Positions 6,691 to 12,812 of a stretch of 12,812 nt of DNA are shown here, one piece after another; position 1 is the stretch's first letter; each line of letters opens with the position of its first letter. The DNA is from Dehalococcoidales bacterium (GTDB lineage Bacteria; Chloroflexota; Dehalococcoidia; Dehalococcoidales; RBG-16-60-22): NCBI GenBank assembly GCA_030639445.1, contig DAOWCR010000018.1:1-12812 (forward strand), in the 5' to 3' direction. The notes below the pieces were generated by a model. The model was given only the letters and a program-made list of their open reading frames with translations, ran no database searches and was not told where the DNA came from. Position numbers and translations under genes: made by a program.

Positions 6691-8601
6691 TCAGGGAACC
6701 GTCTTTATTTTTCCTTTAAGGCCTGACGGGGAAACCGTCTCACGGTCAGGGAACAGGGCCAAAACCTGCCGGGCTATCCCTTCAGCATCCAGGTTATACC
6801 TGGCACGCAGGACAGCCTGAGTCCCCTGTTCGACAAACTCATCAGGGATACCGAGGCTCCTCACTTTTACGTCGTAAATTTCCATTTCGTGAAGAAGCCG
6901 GCTCACACTACTGCCAAAGCCGCCGCTCAGGGCATTCTCCTCAACGGTAACCAGGACCTTGATATGACAGGCCAAATCAACAATAAGCTCGGCATCCAGT
7001 GGCTTGGCAAAGCGGGCGTTAACGACCGTAGCTTCAATTTTATTCACGGCCAATTCTTTGGCCGCCTCAAGGGCCGGAGCTACCATAGACCCGATGGCCA
7101 GTATCGTGACATCGGCTCCGTATCTTAATATTTCCCATTTGCCGATGGGGATTTCCTGTAGCTCTGTGTCCAGTTCTACGCCCAGCCCGCAGCCGCGAGG
7201 ATACCGTATTGACATCGGCCGTCCCGATTTCACGGCGGTATAAAGCAAATGCTGAAGCTCGTTTTCGTCCCTGGGCGCCGACACCACCAGGTTAGGAATC
7301 AACGCCAGGTAAGAGAGGTCAAACGTCCCCTGGTGCGTCTTGCCGTCATCGCCGACGATGCCACCACGGTCAATGGCAAAGACAACCGGCAGGTTTTGCA
7401 GGCAGACATCGTGGATAATCTGGTCAAAGGCGCGCTGCAGGAAAGTGGAGTAAACGGACACCACCGGTATGAAGCCGCAGGTGGCTAAACCAGCGGCAAA
7501 GGTGACCGCATGCTGCTCACAGATACCGACGTCAAACAGGGGCTGCGGAAACTCCGCCTCAACTTTACTGAGACAGCTTCCTTCGGGCATAGCCGGGGTG
7601 ATGGTTATCAGCCTGGAATTCTCACGGGCCAGGCACAGTATCGTTCGGGCAAACACCTCGCTGTAAGTCGGTATTTCTCTGGTGCCGGCCTCTTTCGCGG
7701 GCACGCCGTGGAAATAAACGGCGTTACTCTCGGCGGGGAGATAGCCTTTCCCTTTGGTCGTCATGACATGGATAAAAGTCGGCTTGAACCGGTAATCTTT
7801 GGCCTGGTTAAAGGCAATTTCAATGTCAGCGATGTTGTGCCCATCTATTGGCCCGATATAAGCAAAGCCGAGCTCTTCCCAAGCCATGGTGGGCATAATC
7901 AGACCTTTGACTGCGTCTTTGGCCTGCTCGCTTATCTGCCACACTTTGTCACCGAGCGGCAGCGCGGTGAGTATCCGCCGACTCTCCTCTTCCGCCCAGT
8001 GGTAGCGAGGGTCAAACCTGACCTTATTGAACAGCTTGGCCAGACCGCCAACCGTAGGTGAAATCGACATCCCGTTATCATTAAGCACTACGATAAGCCG
8101 GGACCCCAGGTGACCCGCCTGATTGAGCGCTTCGAGGGCCATCCCGCCGGTTACGGCGCCGTCACCGATTATGGCCACCACATGGTAGTCATCACCGGAG
8201 AGGTCACGGGCAATCGCCATGCCCAGGGCCGCCGAAACAGAGGTACTGGCATGACCCGCGCCAAACGGGTCATGTTCACTCTCGCCGCGAGTGGTGAAGC
8301 CGGATAAGCCCCCGTACTGGCGCAATGTGGAAAAACGCTGTCTCCGGCCGGTGAGCAGCTTGTGAATATAACTCTGGTGTCCTACATCCCAGACGAGCTT
8401 ATCCCGGGGACTGTCAAACACCCGGTGCAGCGCTATGGTAAGCTCAACTACACCCAGATTGGAGGCCAGATGACCGCCGGTAGTGGTCACCGTGGCCACC
8501 ACTTCCTGTCTGAGCTCGGCTGCCAGTTGTTCCAGCTGCGGTTGTGTCAGTCCTTTTAAATCGGCAGGGCTATCTACGCTGTCTAATAGTCTCGGCATCA
8601 T
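6691..8601 (-). CDS. dxs: 1-deoxy-D-xylulose-5-phosphate synthase
   Basis: Thiamine-diphosphate enzyme that condenses pyruvate with glyceraldehyde 3-phosphate, the first and often limiting step of the non-mevalonate isoprenoid pathway. About 636 residues, standard length. Motifs in order: TTTGGHLASNLGVVELT, WDVGHQSYIHKLLTGR, GAGHASTS, the cofactor motif beginning GDGAVTGG and ending LNDN, KGKGYLPAE, the catalytic glutamate in DVGICEQHA, and DRGGIVGDDGKTHQG. The open frame reaches ATG at 8640, but the family N-terminus matches MPRLLDSVDSPADLKGL. A promoter candidate also overlaps the 8640 codon, so I placed the start at the paired ATGs at 8601/8598. No strong ribosome binding site is seen at either. 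It is the first gene of the minus-strand series and lies back to back with the tRNA-Arg gene. Confidence 0.95.
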   Translation of the reverse strand: MMPRLLDSVDSPADLKGLTQPQLEQLAAELRQEVVATVTTTGGHLASNLGVVELTIALHRVFDSPRDKLVWDVGHQSYIHKLLTGRRQRFSTLRQYGGLSGFTTRGESEHDPFGAGHASTSVSAALGMAIARDLSGDDYHVVAIIGDGAVTGGMALEALNQAGHLGSRLIVVLNDNGMSISPTVGGLAKLFNKVRFDPRYHWAEEESRRILTALPLGDKVWQISEQAKDAVKGLIMPTMAWEELGFAYIGPIDGHNIADIEIAFNQAKDYRFKPTFIHVMTTKGKGYLPAESNAVYFHGVPAKEAGTREIPTYSEVFARTILCLARENSRLITITPAMPEGSCLSKVEAEFPQPLFDVGICEQHAVTFAAGLATCGFIPVVSVYSTFLQRAFDQIIHDVCLQNLPVVFAIDRGGIVGDDGKTHQGTFDLSYLALIPNLVVSAPRDENELQHLLYTAVKSGRPMSIRYPRGCGLGVELDTELQEIPIGKWEILRYGADVTILAIGSMVAPALEAAKELAVNKIEATVVNARFAKPLDAELIVDLACHIKVLVTVEENALSGGFGSSVSRLLHEMEIYDVKVRSLGIPDEFVEQGTQAVLRARYNLDAEGIARQVLALFPDRETVSPSGLKGKIKTVP

Positions 8602-8638
8602 CAGCCCGCTTAACGCTCGGATTTGAATAGACAGTTTC

Positions 8639-8668
8639 ATACTAGCAATGTAACTGAACTATTGTCAA
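8639..8668 (-). promoter_or_regulatory. Candidate promoter of the dxs operon
   Basis: Minus strand: perfect TTGACA (8668 down to 8663), 18-base spacer, TAGTAT (8644 down to 8639, four of six). The transcript would start near 8632, inside the longest open frame. That fits a dxs start at 8601/8598 with a leader of about 30 bases. Confidence 0.55.
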
Positions 8669-8704
8669 GCAGTGAGGGACCGTCTGGATACTACCCCGCC
8701 CGCC

Positions 8705-8734
8705 TTGACCTTATTCTCCTCCCCGTGCTACATT
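8705..8734 (+). promoter_or_regulatory. Candidate promoter of tRNA-Arg
   Basis: Plus strand: TTGACC at 8705-8710 (five of six), 18-base spacer, TACATT at 8729-8734 (four of six). Transcription would start near 8741, ten bases before the mature tRNA. It is the only promoter-like pair I see ahead of the plus-strand genes. Confidence 0.45.
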
Positions 8735-8750
8735 TGAACAGGTAATGGCT

Positions 8751-8824
8751 GTCCCTGTAGCTCAGCTGGACAGAGCGGCTGCCTTCTAAGCAGCAAGTCG
8801 AGAGTTCGAATCTCTCCAGGGACG
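8751..8824 (+). tRNA. tRNA-Arg(TCT)
   Basis: Full cloverleaf of 74 bases. Acceptor stem GTCCCTG (8751-8757) pairs with CAGGGAC (8817-8823), with discriminator G at 8824. D stem GCTC/GAGC (8760-8763 and 8773-8776). Anticodon stem GCTGC/GCAGC with loop CTTCTAA, so the anticodon is TCT at 8785-8787, reading AGA and, less well, AGG. T stem GAGAG/CTCTC around TTCGAAT. CCA is not encoded. No terminator hairpin follows before the aldolase gene 40 bases on. tRNA genes are frequent integration sites, which fits the change in gene content here, but I see no second copy of the tRNA 3' end within the window. Confidence 0.97.
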
Positions 8825-8850
8825 CTTTAATTATCAAAAGTAAAACTAGC

Positions 8851-8862
8851 GGAGGTAACCAG
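8851..8862 (+). promoter_or_regulatory. Ribosome binding site GGAGGTAACCAG supporting a TTG start
   Basis: GGAGGT at 8851-8856 lies eight bases before TTG at 8865 and fixes that codon as the aldolase start. The same 12 bases, GGAGGTAACCAG, recur at 9660-9671 before and into the GTG start of the next gene. GGAGGTAA occurs again at 10854-10861 before the third. Confidence 0.7.
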
Positions 8863-8864
8863 AA

Positions 8865-9617
8865 TTGAAAAATCCCCTTAAAGAGAAATTGAATCAAGGT
8901 AAAGCCGTCATCGGGACCTTTGTCGAGATTGGCCACCCGGACGTAACCGAATGGCTCTCCCGGTGCGGGTTTGACTGGCTCTTGCTGGACGCGGAACATG
9001 CGCCCTTGGACTATCAAACCCTGCAGCAGATGATGCAGGCGATGAACGGGACCAGCTGTGTCCCTATCGTCAGGCCCCAGTGGAACGACCCCGTGGTCAT
9101 CAAGCGCGTTCTGGACATTGGCGCCTATGGTGTCCTTATCCCCTGGGTCAACTCCAAGGAAGAGGCAGAAAGTGCGGTGAGGGCATGCCGGTACCCGCCC
9201 GAAGGAACCAGAGGCCACGGGCCCAGGCGAATCGGGATGTTTGACCCGGCTTACACTGAGACCGCCAATAGAGAACTCCTGGTGGCCATCCAAATAGAAA
9301 CCGGGGAGGCGCTCAAGAACCTGGATGAAATACTGTCCGTGGACGGGATAGATGCCTGCTACATTGGTCCCTGGGACCTGTCGATCAGCCTGGGATTCGG
9401 TGTGCCGCCGAACTGGGAAGACCCGCGATACCTGGCCGTCTTTGACCGCGTGCTGGAGTCAGCGAAACGTCATGGCAAGCCCGCCGGCATGTTCGCCACG
9501 ATAAATAATATCGAGTGGGCCCTAGAGAAAGGTTTCAAGTTTAACTCGGTAGATGATGATGACACCTTTTTAATTCAGGGGGCGACAGCGGCCCTGGCCA
9601 AGGCACGCCAGAAGTAG
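8865..9617 (+). CDS. HpcH/HpaI-family class II aldolase (2-keto-3-deoxy acid aldolase type)
   Basis: Metal-dependent, pyruvate-releasing aldolase. 250 residues, the family's usual length. Residues that match the family's known functional positions are H45 in DAEHAPLD, R70 in VRPQWND, metal ligand E145 in IQIETGEAL and metal ligand D171 in GPWDLSISLG. Members include 4-hydroxy-2-oxoheptanedioate aldolase and 2-keto-3-deoxy-L-rhamnonate aldolase; sequence alone does not separate them. The next gene is an enolase-superfamily enzyme of the acid-sugar dehydratase kind, so I infer a 2-keto-3-deoxy sugar acid as substrate, giving pyruvate and an aldehyde. The start is TTG with GGAGGT eight bases upstream. 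The tryptophan in GPWDLS is less common than GPADLS or GPNDLS. The gene begins 40 bases after tRNA-Arg with no terminator between. Confidence 0.88.
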   Translation: MKNPLKEKLNQGKAVIGTFVEIGHPDVTEWLSRCGFDWLLLDAEHAPLDYQTLQQMMQAMNGTSCVPIVRPQWNDPVVIKRVLDIGAYGVLIPWVNSKEEAESAVRACRYPPEGTRGHGPRRIGMFDPAYTETANRELLVAIQIETGEALKNLDEILSVDGIDACYIGPWDLSISLGFGVPPNWEDPRYLAVFDRVLESAKRHGKPAGMFATINNIEWALEKGFKFNSVDDDDTFLIQGATAALAKARQK

Positions 9618-9642
9618 ACGCGCCGAGAAAAGGAATTTCCCG

Positions 9643-9656
9643 GCGGTAATTACCGC
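9643..9656 (+). promoter_or_regulatory. Perfect 14-base palindrome before the enolase-superfamily gene
   Basis: GCGGTAATTACCGC is a perfect inverted repeat in the 53-base gap between the aldolase and the next gene. It ends three bases before the ribosome binding site. It could be an operator for a dimeric regulator or an RNA element. The 3' half (TTACC, 9650-9654) could also pair with GGTAA of the binding site (9663-9667), giving two exclusive structures. Confidence 0.45.
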
Positions 9657-9670
9657 GGTGGAGGTAACCA

Positions 9671-10819
9671 GTGAAAATAACCGGCGTGGAAACGTATGTC
9701 CTGGAAGGTCTCCTGGGTGACCAGGCCTTTGGCTGGTCCCTGTGGGTAACCGACCGGCGCCAGGCCGCCCTGTGCGTGATTTCCACCGACGAGGACATCC
9801 AGGGCGTGGGCGAAGCTCTTTACTACGGCGGCCCGGCCACGATAGTCGCCAGCCTGATAAGCGATGCCTGTGCGCCTTTAATCATCGGCCGGGACCCTTT
9901 TGACCACGCCGTTATCTGGGACCTCCTCTACAACCGGACGCGGGACCAGGGAATGAAGGGGCTGCCCATCTGCGCCCTCAGCGCTATCGACATCGCCCTG
10001 TGGGACATCAAGGGAAAAGCCCTGGGGCTGCCCGTCCATAAGCTCCTGGGAGGCGCTTATCGCGACAAAGCCCGTGTCTACGCCACCGGTCTTTATCAGC
10101 CCCAGAATGTGCCCAGCATCACCGACGCCCTCACCGAAGAAGCCCTGGGCTATAAGCAAGACGGTTTCTCGGCGATGAAACTGAAGGTGGGCTATGGAAT
10201 CGAGGAGGATATTAGACTGGTAAGAGCGGTACGGGAAGCCATCGGTGATGATATTTTTCTGATGGTGGACGCCAACCACGCCTACAATGCCTCGGAGGCA
10301 ATCCGCCTGGCCCGGGCGATGAAGAAGTATAACATCTACTGGTTTGAGGAGCCGGTGCCGCCCGAGGATATCGACGGCTATATCGAGGTAAAGCAAAAAA
10401 CCGAAATCCTCATCACCGGCGGTGAGTGCGAATATACGCGCTACGGCTTTCGCGAACTCATCACCCGGCGGGCCGTGGACATTCTCCAGCCCGACCTCTG
10501 CGCCGCCGGCGGCTTCACCGAACTGGCCAGGATAGTGACCCTGGCCAGCACCTGGAACGTGCCGGTCATGCCCCATGTCTGGGGGACCAATGTCGGCCTG
10601 GCCGCCTCTCTGCAGTTCTTCGCCACCCTGCCCCACTTCCCCGAGCGGCGCTACCCGGCGGAACCTTTCTTCGAATATGACCGCTCACCCCACCCCCTGC
10701 GCGATGGTGTCACCAGAGAGAAGTTCGTGATGAAAAACGGCTATCTGGATATTCCGCAGCGTCCCGGACTGGGAATAACCCTGGACATGAGTTTTGTGAA
10801 GAAGCACGCCATTAGCTAA
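9671..10819 (+). CDS. Mandelate racemase/muconate lactonizing family protein, probable acid-sugar dehydratase
   Basis: Enolase-superfamily enzyme, 382 residues, a normal length. It has an N-terminal capping domain (about 1-125) and a TIM barrel. All catalytic positions of the mandelate racemase subgroup are present: K170 and K172 in MKLKVG, metal ligands D200 (VDANHAYN), E226 (WFEEP) and E252 (GGECEY), and the dyad D275 (QPDLCAAGG) with H302 (MPHVWGTN). The two-base set (KxK on one face, His-Asp on the other) is typical of mandelate racemase and the gluconate, galactonate, rhamnonate and fuconate dehydratase groups, so proton abstraction from a carboxylate substrate is secure. The exact sugar acid is not. 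The neighbouring 2-keto-3-deoxy acid aldolase favours a dehydratase. It starts with GTG after GGAGGTAACCA, preceded by a palindrome. The long antisense open frame here is a coding shadow. Confidence 0.88.
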   Translation: MKITGVETYVLEGLLGDQAFGWSLWVTDRRQAALCVISTDEDIQGVGEALYYGGPATIVASLISDACAPLIIGRDPFDHAVIWDLLYNRTRDQGMKGLPICALSAIDIALWDIKGKALGLPVHKLLGGAYRDKARVYATGLYQPQNVPSITDALTEEALGYKQDGFSAMKLKVGYGIEEDIRLVRAVREAIGDDIFLMVDANHAYNASEAIRLARAMKKYNIYWFEEPVPPEDIDGYIEVKQKTEILITGGECEYTRYGFRELITRRAVDILQPDLCAAGGFTELARIVTLASTWNVPVMPHVWGTNVGLAASLQFFATLPHFPERRYPAEPFFEYDRSPHPLRDGVTREKFVMKNGYLDIPQRPGLGITLDMSFVKKHAIS

Positions 10820-10853
10820 AACGATAAAACTATCCGACTGACCAAATTTTGCC

Positions 10854-10861
10854 GGAGGTAA
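10854..10861 (+). promoter_or_regulatory. Ribosome binding site GGAGGTAA for the methyltransferase-like gene
   Basis: GGAGGT at 10854-10859, five bases before ATG 10865. The 45-base gap 10820-10864 otherwise shows no promoter or terminator, so the third gene should be on the same transcript as the second. Confidence 0.6.
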
Positions 10862-10864
10862 TTA

Positions 10865-12052
10865 ATGAATAAATCAAAGGCACCTATGCCCAATAGAGAG
10901 CGGTTTCTGGCCATCTGCCGTGGTGAGAGAACGGGCGACGTCTCCATAATAGACTGGTTCAACCGCTACTGGACGGACACCCCGAAAGAGTGGGTGAAAC
11001 AGGGTGCCCCGAAGGAGATTCTAAAACCGGAAGGTTTTAACCGGTATTTTCAGTTCGAGCACATGCATAATCTACAGGAGATTGTTTCGGAGCATAACCG
11101 CACCGACCTGCCGGAAGCGGAGGCCGGGGAAGGTTTTTATGTCACGCCGCCGATTCTGCCCGTCTTTGAAAAAAAGGTTCTCCGCGAAGACGAGCGCCAC
11201 CGGGTGGAAACCACTTACGGCGGGGCAACGGTGGAGGTTTCCAAAGAGAATCCCTTTGGCATGCCCAAGTACCTGGAGCGCCCGGTCAAGGACAGGGCTA
11301 CCTGGAACGAATATAAGAAACGGCTCGACCCGGATACCCCGGAAAGATGGCCCCGTCCCTGGGCTGATTTTGTGCAAAAAACAAACAGTGAGGATGTGCC
11401 CACCCTGCTGATGATTGAGGGGTTTTTCGGGATTTTGCGGGAATGGACGGGCCTGGAAGAACTGCTTTACATGTTCTACGATGACCCCAGGCTGGTCGAG
11501 GATATGATGGACCATATGCTCTACATGATGATGGGCATTGCCCGGCGGACGTTAAAAGACGTGAGAGTCGACTGTATCCGCTTCTGGGAAGATATGGCCT
11601 ATAAGACCGGGCCGCTGATTTCCCCGGATATGTTCAAAAAGTATATGGTGCCCCGCTACAAGCAGGTCACCGAGTTTCTGCATAGCCACGGCATTGATGT
11701 CCTTCATGTCGACTGTGATGGCAATATTTACGAGCTGATACCGCTGTGGCTGGAGTGCGGTATTAACTTCCACTGGCCTCTGGAGGTGGCCGCCGGCATG
11801 GACGCCGTGGCGCTGAGGAAGCAGTACGGGAAGGACCTGATACTGAGCGGTAACATAGACAAGCGGGCTTTCCTCAAAGGTAAGGATGCCATCCGCGAGG
11901 AAGTCATGTCCAAAGTGCCGTTTCTGCTGGAAGGGGGCGGTTACTTCCCCAGTCTGGACCACGGTATTCCGCCGGACGTGCCCCTGGAGAACTTCCGCTA
12001 CTATATCAACCTGCTCCGGGAGATTGGCGGCAAAGACAAACTGCCGGAATAG
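10865..12052 (+). CDS. Uroporphyrinogen decarboxylase-fold protein (MtaA/CmuA-like methyltransferase family)
   Basis: 395 residues. The overall pattern is that of the URO-D superfamily branch that includes methylcobalamin:coenzyme M and other corrinoid methyltransferases, not heme-pathway HemE. The start RERFLAICRGERTGDVSIIDW resembles the family opening with a substrate-pocket segment. C-terminal family signatures are DVLHVDCDGN (about 277-286), IPLWLECGINFHWPLEVAAGMD, ILSGNIDKRAFLKGKDAI and FPSLDHGIPPDVPLENFRYYI. Corrinoid methyltransferases of this fold hold zinc through H-x-C and a later C. Here H281, C284 and C298 are present but with H-x-x-C spacing, so zinc binding is plausible but not shown. 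Known substrates in the family range widely; none can be named here. No corrinoid-binding protein gene is in view. It probably acts with the two upstream genes. Its stop is one base from the stop of the convergent gene. Confidence 0.8.
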   Translation: MNKSKAPMPNRERFLAICRGERTGDVSIIDWFNRYWTDTPKEWVKQGAPKEILKPEGFNRYFQFEHMHNLQEIVSEHNRTDLPEAEAGEGFYVTPPILPVFEKKVLREDERHRVETTYGGATVEVSKENPFGMPKYLERPVKDRATWNEYKKRLDPDTPERWPRPWADFVQKTNSEDVPTLLMIEGFFGILREWTGLEELLYMFYDDPRLVEDMMDHMLYMMMGIARRTLKDVRVDCIRFWEDMAYKTGPLISPDMFKKYMVPRYKQVTEFLHSHGIDVLHVDCDGNIYELIPLWLECGINFHWPLEVAAGMDAVALRKQYGKDLILSGNIDKRAFLKGKDAIREEVMSKVPFLLEGGGYFPSLDHGIPPDVPLENFRYYINLLREIGGKDKLPE

Positions 12053-12053
12053 C

Positions 12054-12812
12054 TTATTTTAGTATCGCCAGCATCTTTTCCGTGGCTTTCAATCCGTGCC
12101 CGGTAAATACGGAGACGATGACTTCACCGGTGCTTGACGCCGGCAGGTATTCCTTTATCCCGGCGATTGCCACCGCCGAGGTAGGCTCAATAAAGTATCC
12201 CTGCTGGCCGACTTCTTGCAGTGACTTTATTATTTCGGTATCACTGACGGCCAGAAAATCACCACCGCTCTGCTTCACGGCAGCCACAATCTGATTGCCT
12301 CTGACCGGACAGGCCACAGCGATTCCCTCGGCAAGAGTTTCTTTCTTCTCTATTGCCGGAACTTCGGCCAAATTTTCCCGGAAAGCCCGGTACAGGGGAG
12401 CGCAATTTTCCGATTGAACGGCGATAATTCGAGGCGTTTTATCCGTAATCCCGGCCGCCAGAAGCTCGTTAAATCCGATGGCCGCACCCAGCAGAAGAGT
12501 CCCGTTACCGACCGGTAAAATGACCGCATCCGGGGATTTCCAGCCCAGCTGCTCGCACACCTCAAAGGCGAAGGTCTTGGTCCCCTGCAAGAAAAACGGG
12601 TTCCAGGAATGGCTGGCGTAATAGATATTCTTCGCCGCCTGCCGGGCCGCCGCCGCGGTGTCTTCCCTCGTGCCCGGAATACGGTTTAGTTTCGCTCCAT
12701 AATGCTGTATCTGGGCGACCTTACCGGCCGCAGTGTCTTCGGGGACAAAGATATGGCAGTCAATACCGGCCCGGGCACAGTAAGCGGAGATAGCCGAACC
12801 GGCATTCCCGGA
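12054..12812 (-). CDS. thrC: Threonine synthase-like PLP enzyme, C-terminal part
   Basis: Partial: about 252 C-terminal residues, continuing past the right edge with no start codon in view. Fold type II PLP enzyme. Visible motifs are the substrate loop SGNAGSAISAYCARAG, FVPEDTAAGKVAQIQHYGAKL, HSWNPFFLQGTKTFAFEV and the phosphate-binding loop PVGNGTLLLGA. The catalytic lysine lies outside the window. Threonine synthase turns O-phosphohomoserine into threonine and phosphate, and the NPFFLQGTKT and VGNGTLLLG segments fit the bacterial/archaeal short form best. Threonine dehydratase and cysteate synthase are related alternatives. The leucine TTG at 12590 is internal to the protein and not a start. 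It converges on the methyltransferase-like gene with a single base between stops. It is probably core genome, so the plus-strand cassette lies between it and the tRNA. Confidence 0.85.
   Translation of the reverse strand, partial: SGNAGSAISAYCARAGIDCHIFVPEDTAAGKVAQIQHYGAKLNRIPGTREDTAAAARQAAKNIYYASHSWNPFFLQGTKTFAFEVCEQLGWKSPDAVILPVGNGTLLLGAAIGFNELLAAGITDKTPRIIAVQSENCAPLYRAFRENLAEVPAIEKKETLAEGIAVACPVRGNQIVAAVKQSGGDFLAVSDTEIIKSLQEVGQQGYFIEPTSAVAIAGIKEYLPASSTGEVIVSVFTGHGLKATEKMLAILK

Noticed and set aside
8800..8824. Possible attachment site formed by the tRNA 3' end
   Set aside because: I looked for a second copy of the T-arm/acceptor sequence downstream in the window and found none, and there is no integrase gene in view.
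8691..9293. 200-codon minus-strand open frame spanning the tRNA and the aldolase start
   Set aside because: It runs through the tRNA-Arg gene and through a clearly coding region on the other strand, and has no family motif.
9878..10636. 252-codon open frame on the minus strand opposite the enolase-superfamily gene
   Set aside because: The plus-strand frame carries every catalytic motif of the family. The antisense product has no recognisable domain and no ribosome binding site. It follows from GC-rich codon bias.
10865..12052. HemE, the heme-pathway uroporphyrinogen decarboxylase
   Set aside because: The N-terminal RQAGR-type motif and other HemE signatures are absent, and the C-terminal signatures fit the methyltransferase-like branch of the fold.
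1..12812. CRISPR array, transposase or phage genes
   Set aside because: No regularly spaced direct repeats and no reading frame with transposase, integrase or phage structural motifs were seen.

Overview
The window looks like chromosomal DNA from a member of the Dehalococcoidia (Chloroflexota) or a close relative. The main evidence is a tight minus-strand series dxs - pgk - apgM - tpiA - miaA - dapF - dapL - hflX. It combines the aminotransferase route to diaminopimelate (DapL) with an archaeal-type phosphoglycerate mutase. From memory, Dehalococcoides has this same order; I could not check that here. The base composition looks moderately GC-rich by eye.

Layout: (1) Positions 1-8640, minus strand, hold eight housekeeping genes in one probable transcription unit. 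Gaps are mostly 0-25 bases, with one ATGA overlap (tpiA/miaA). The exceptions are a 77-base gap before pgk and a ~150-base gap before tpiA. The latter contains two small hairpins and an internal promoter candidate. (2) Positions 8641-8750 are a divergent control region with a promoter candidate for dxs on the minus strand and one for tRNA-Arg on the plus strand. (3) tRNA-Arg(TCT) lies at 8751-8824. (4) Positions 8865-12052, plus strand, hold three genes with near-identical ribosome binding sites: a class II HpcH/HpaI-type aldolase, a mandelate racemase-like enolase-superfamily enzyme with all catalytic residues, and a methyltransferase-like protein of the uroporphyrinogen decarboxylase fold. 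(5) Positions 12054-12812, minus strand, hold the C-terminal part of a threonine synthase-like enzyme that runs off the right edge. It meets the previous gene tail to tail with one base between them.

How they work together: Pgk, ApgM and TpiA are lower glycolysis/gluconeogenesis. Dxs takes pyruvate and glyceraldehyde 3-phosphate into isoprenoids. DapL and DapF make meso-diaminopimelate for lysine. MiaA modifies tRNA and HflX is a ribosome-associated GTPase. The plus-strand trio looks like an accessory catabolic cassette beside a tRNA gene. A dehydratase of an acid sugar plus an aldolase splitting the resulting 2-keto-3-deoxy acid is a known pairing. The methyltransferase-like third gene is the least explained part and the most interesting one in the window.
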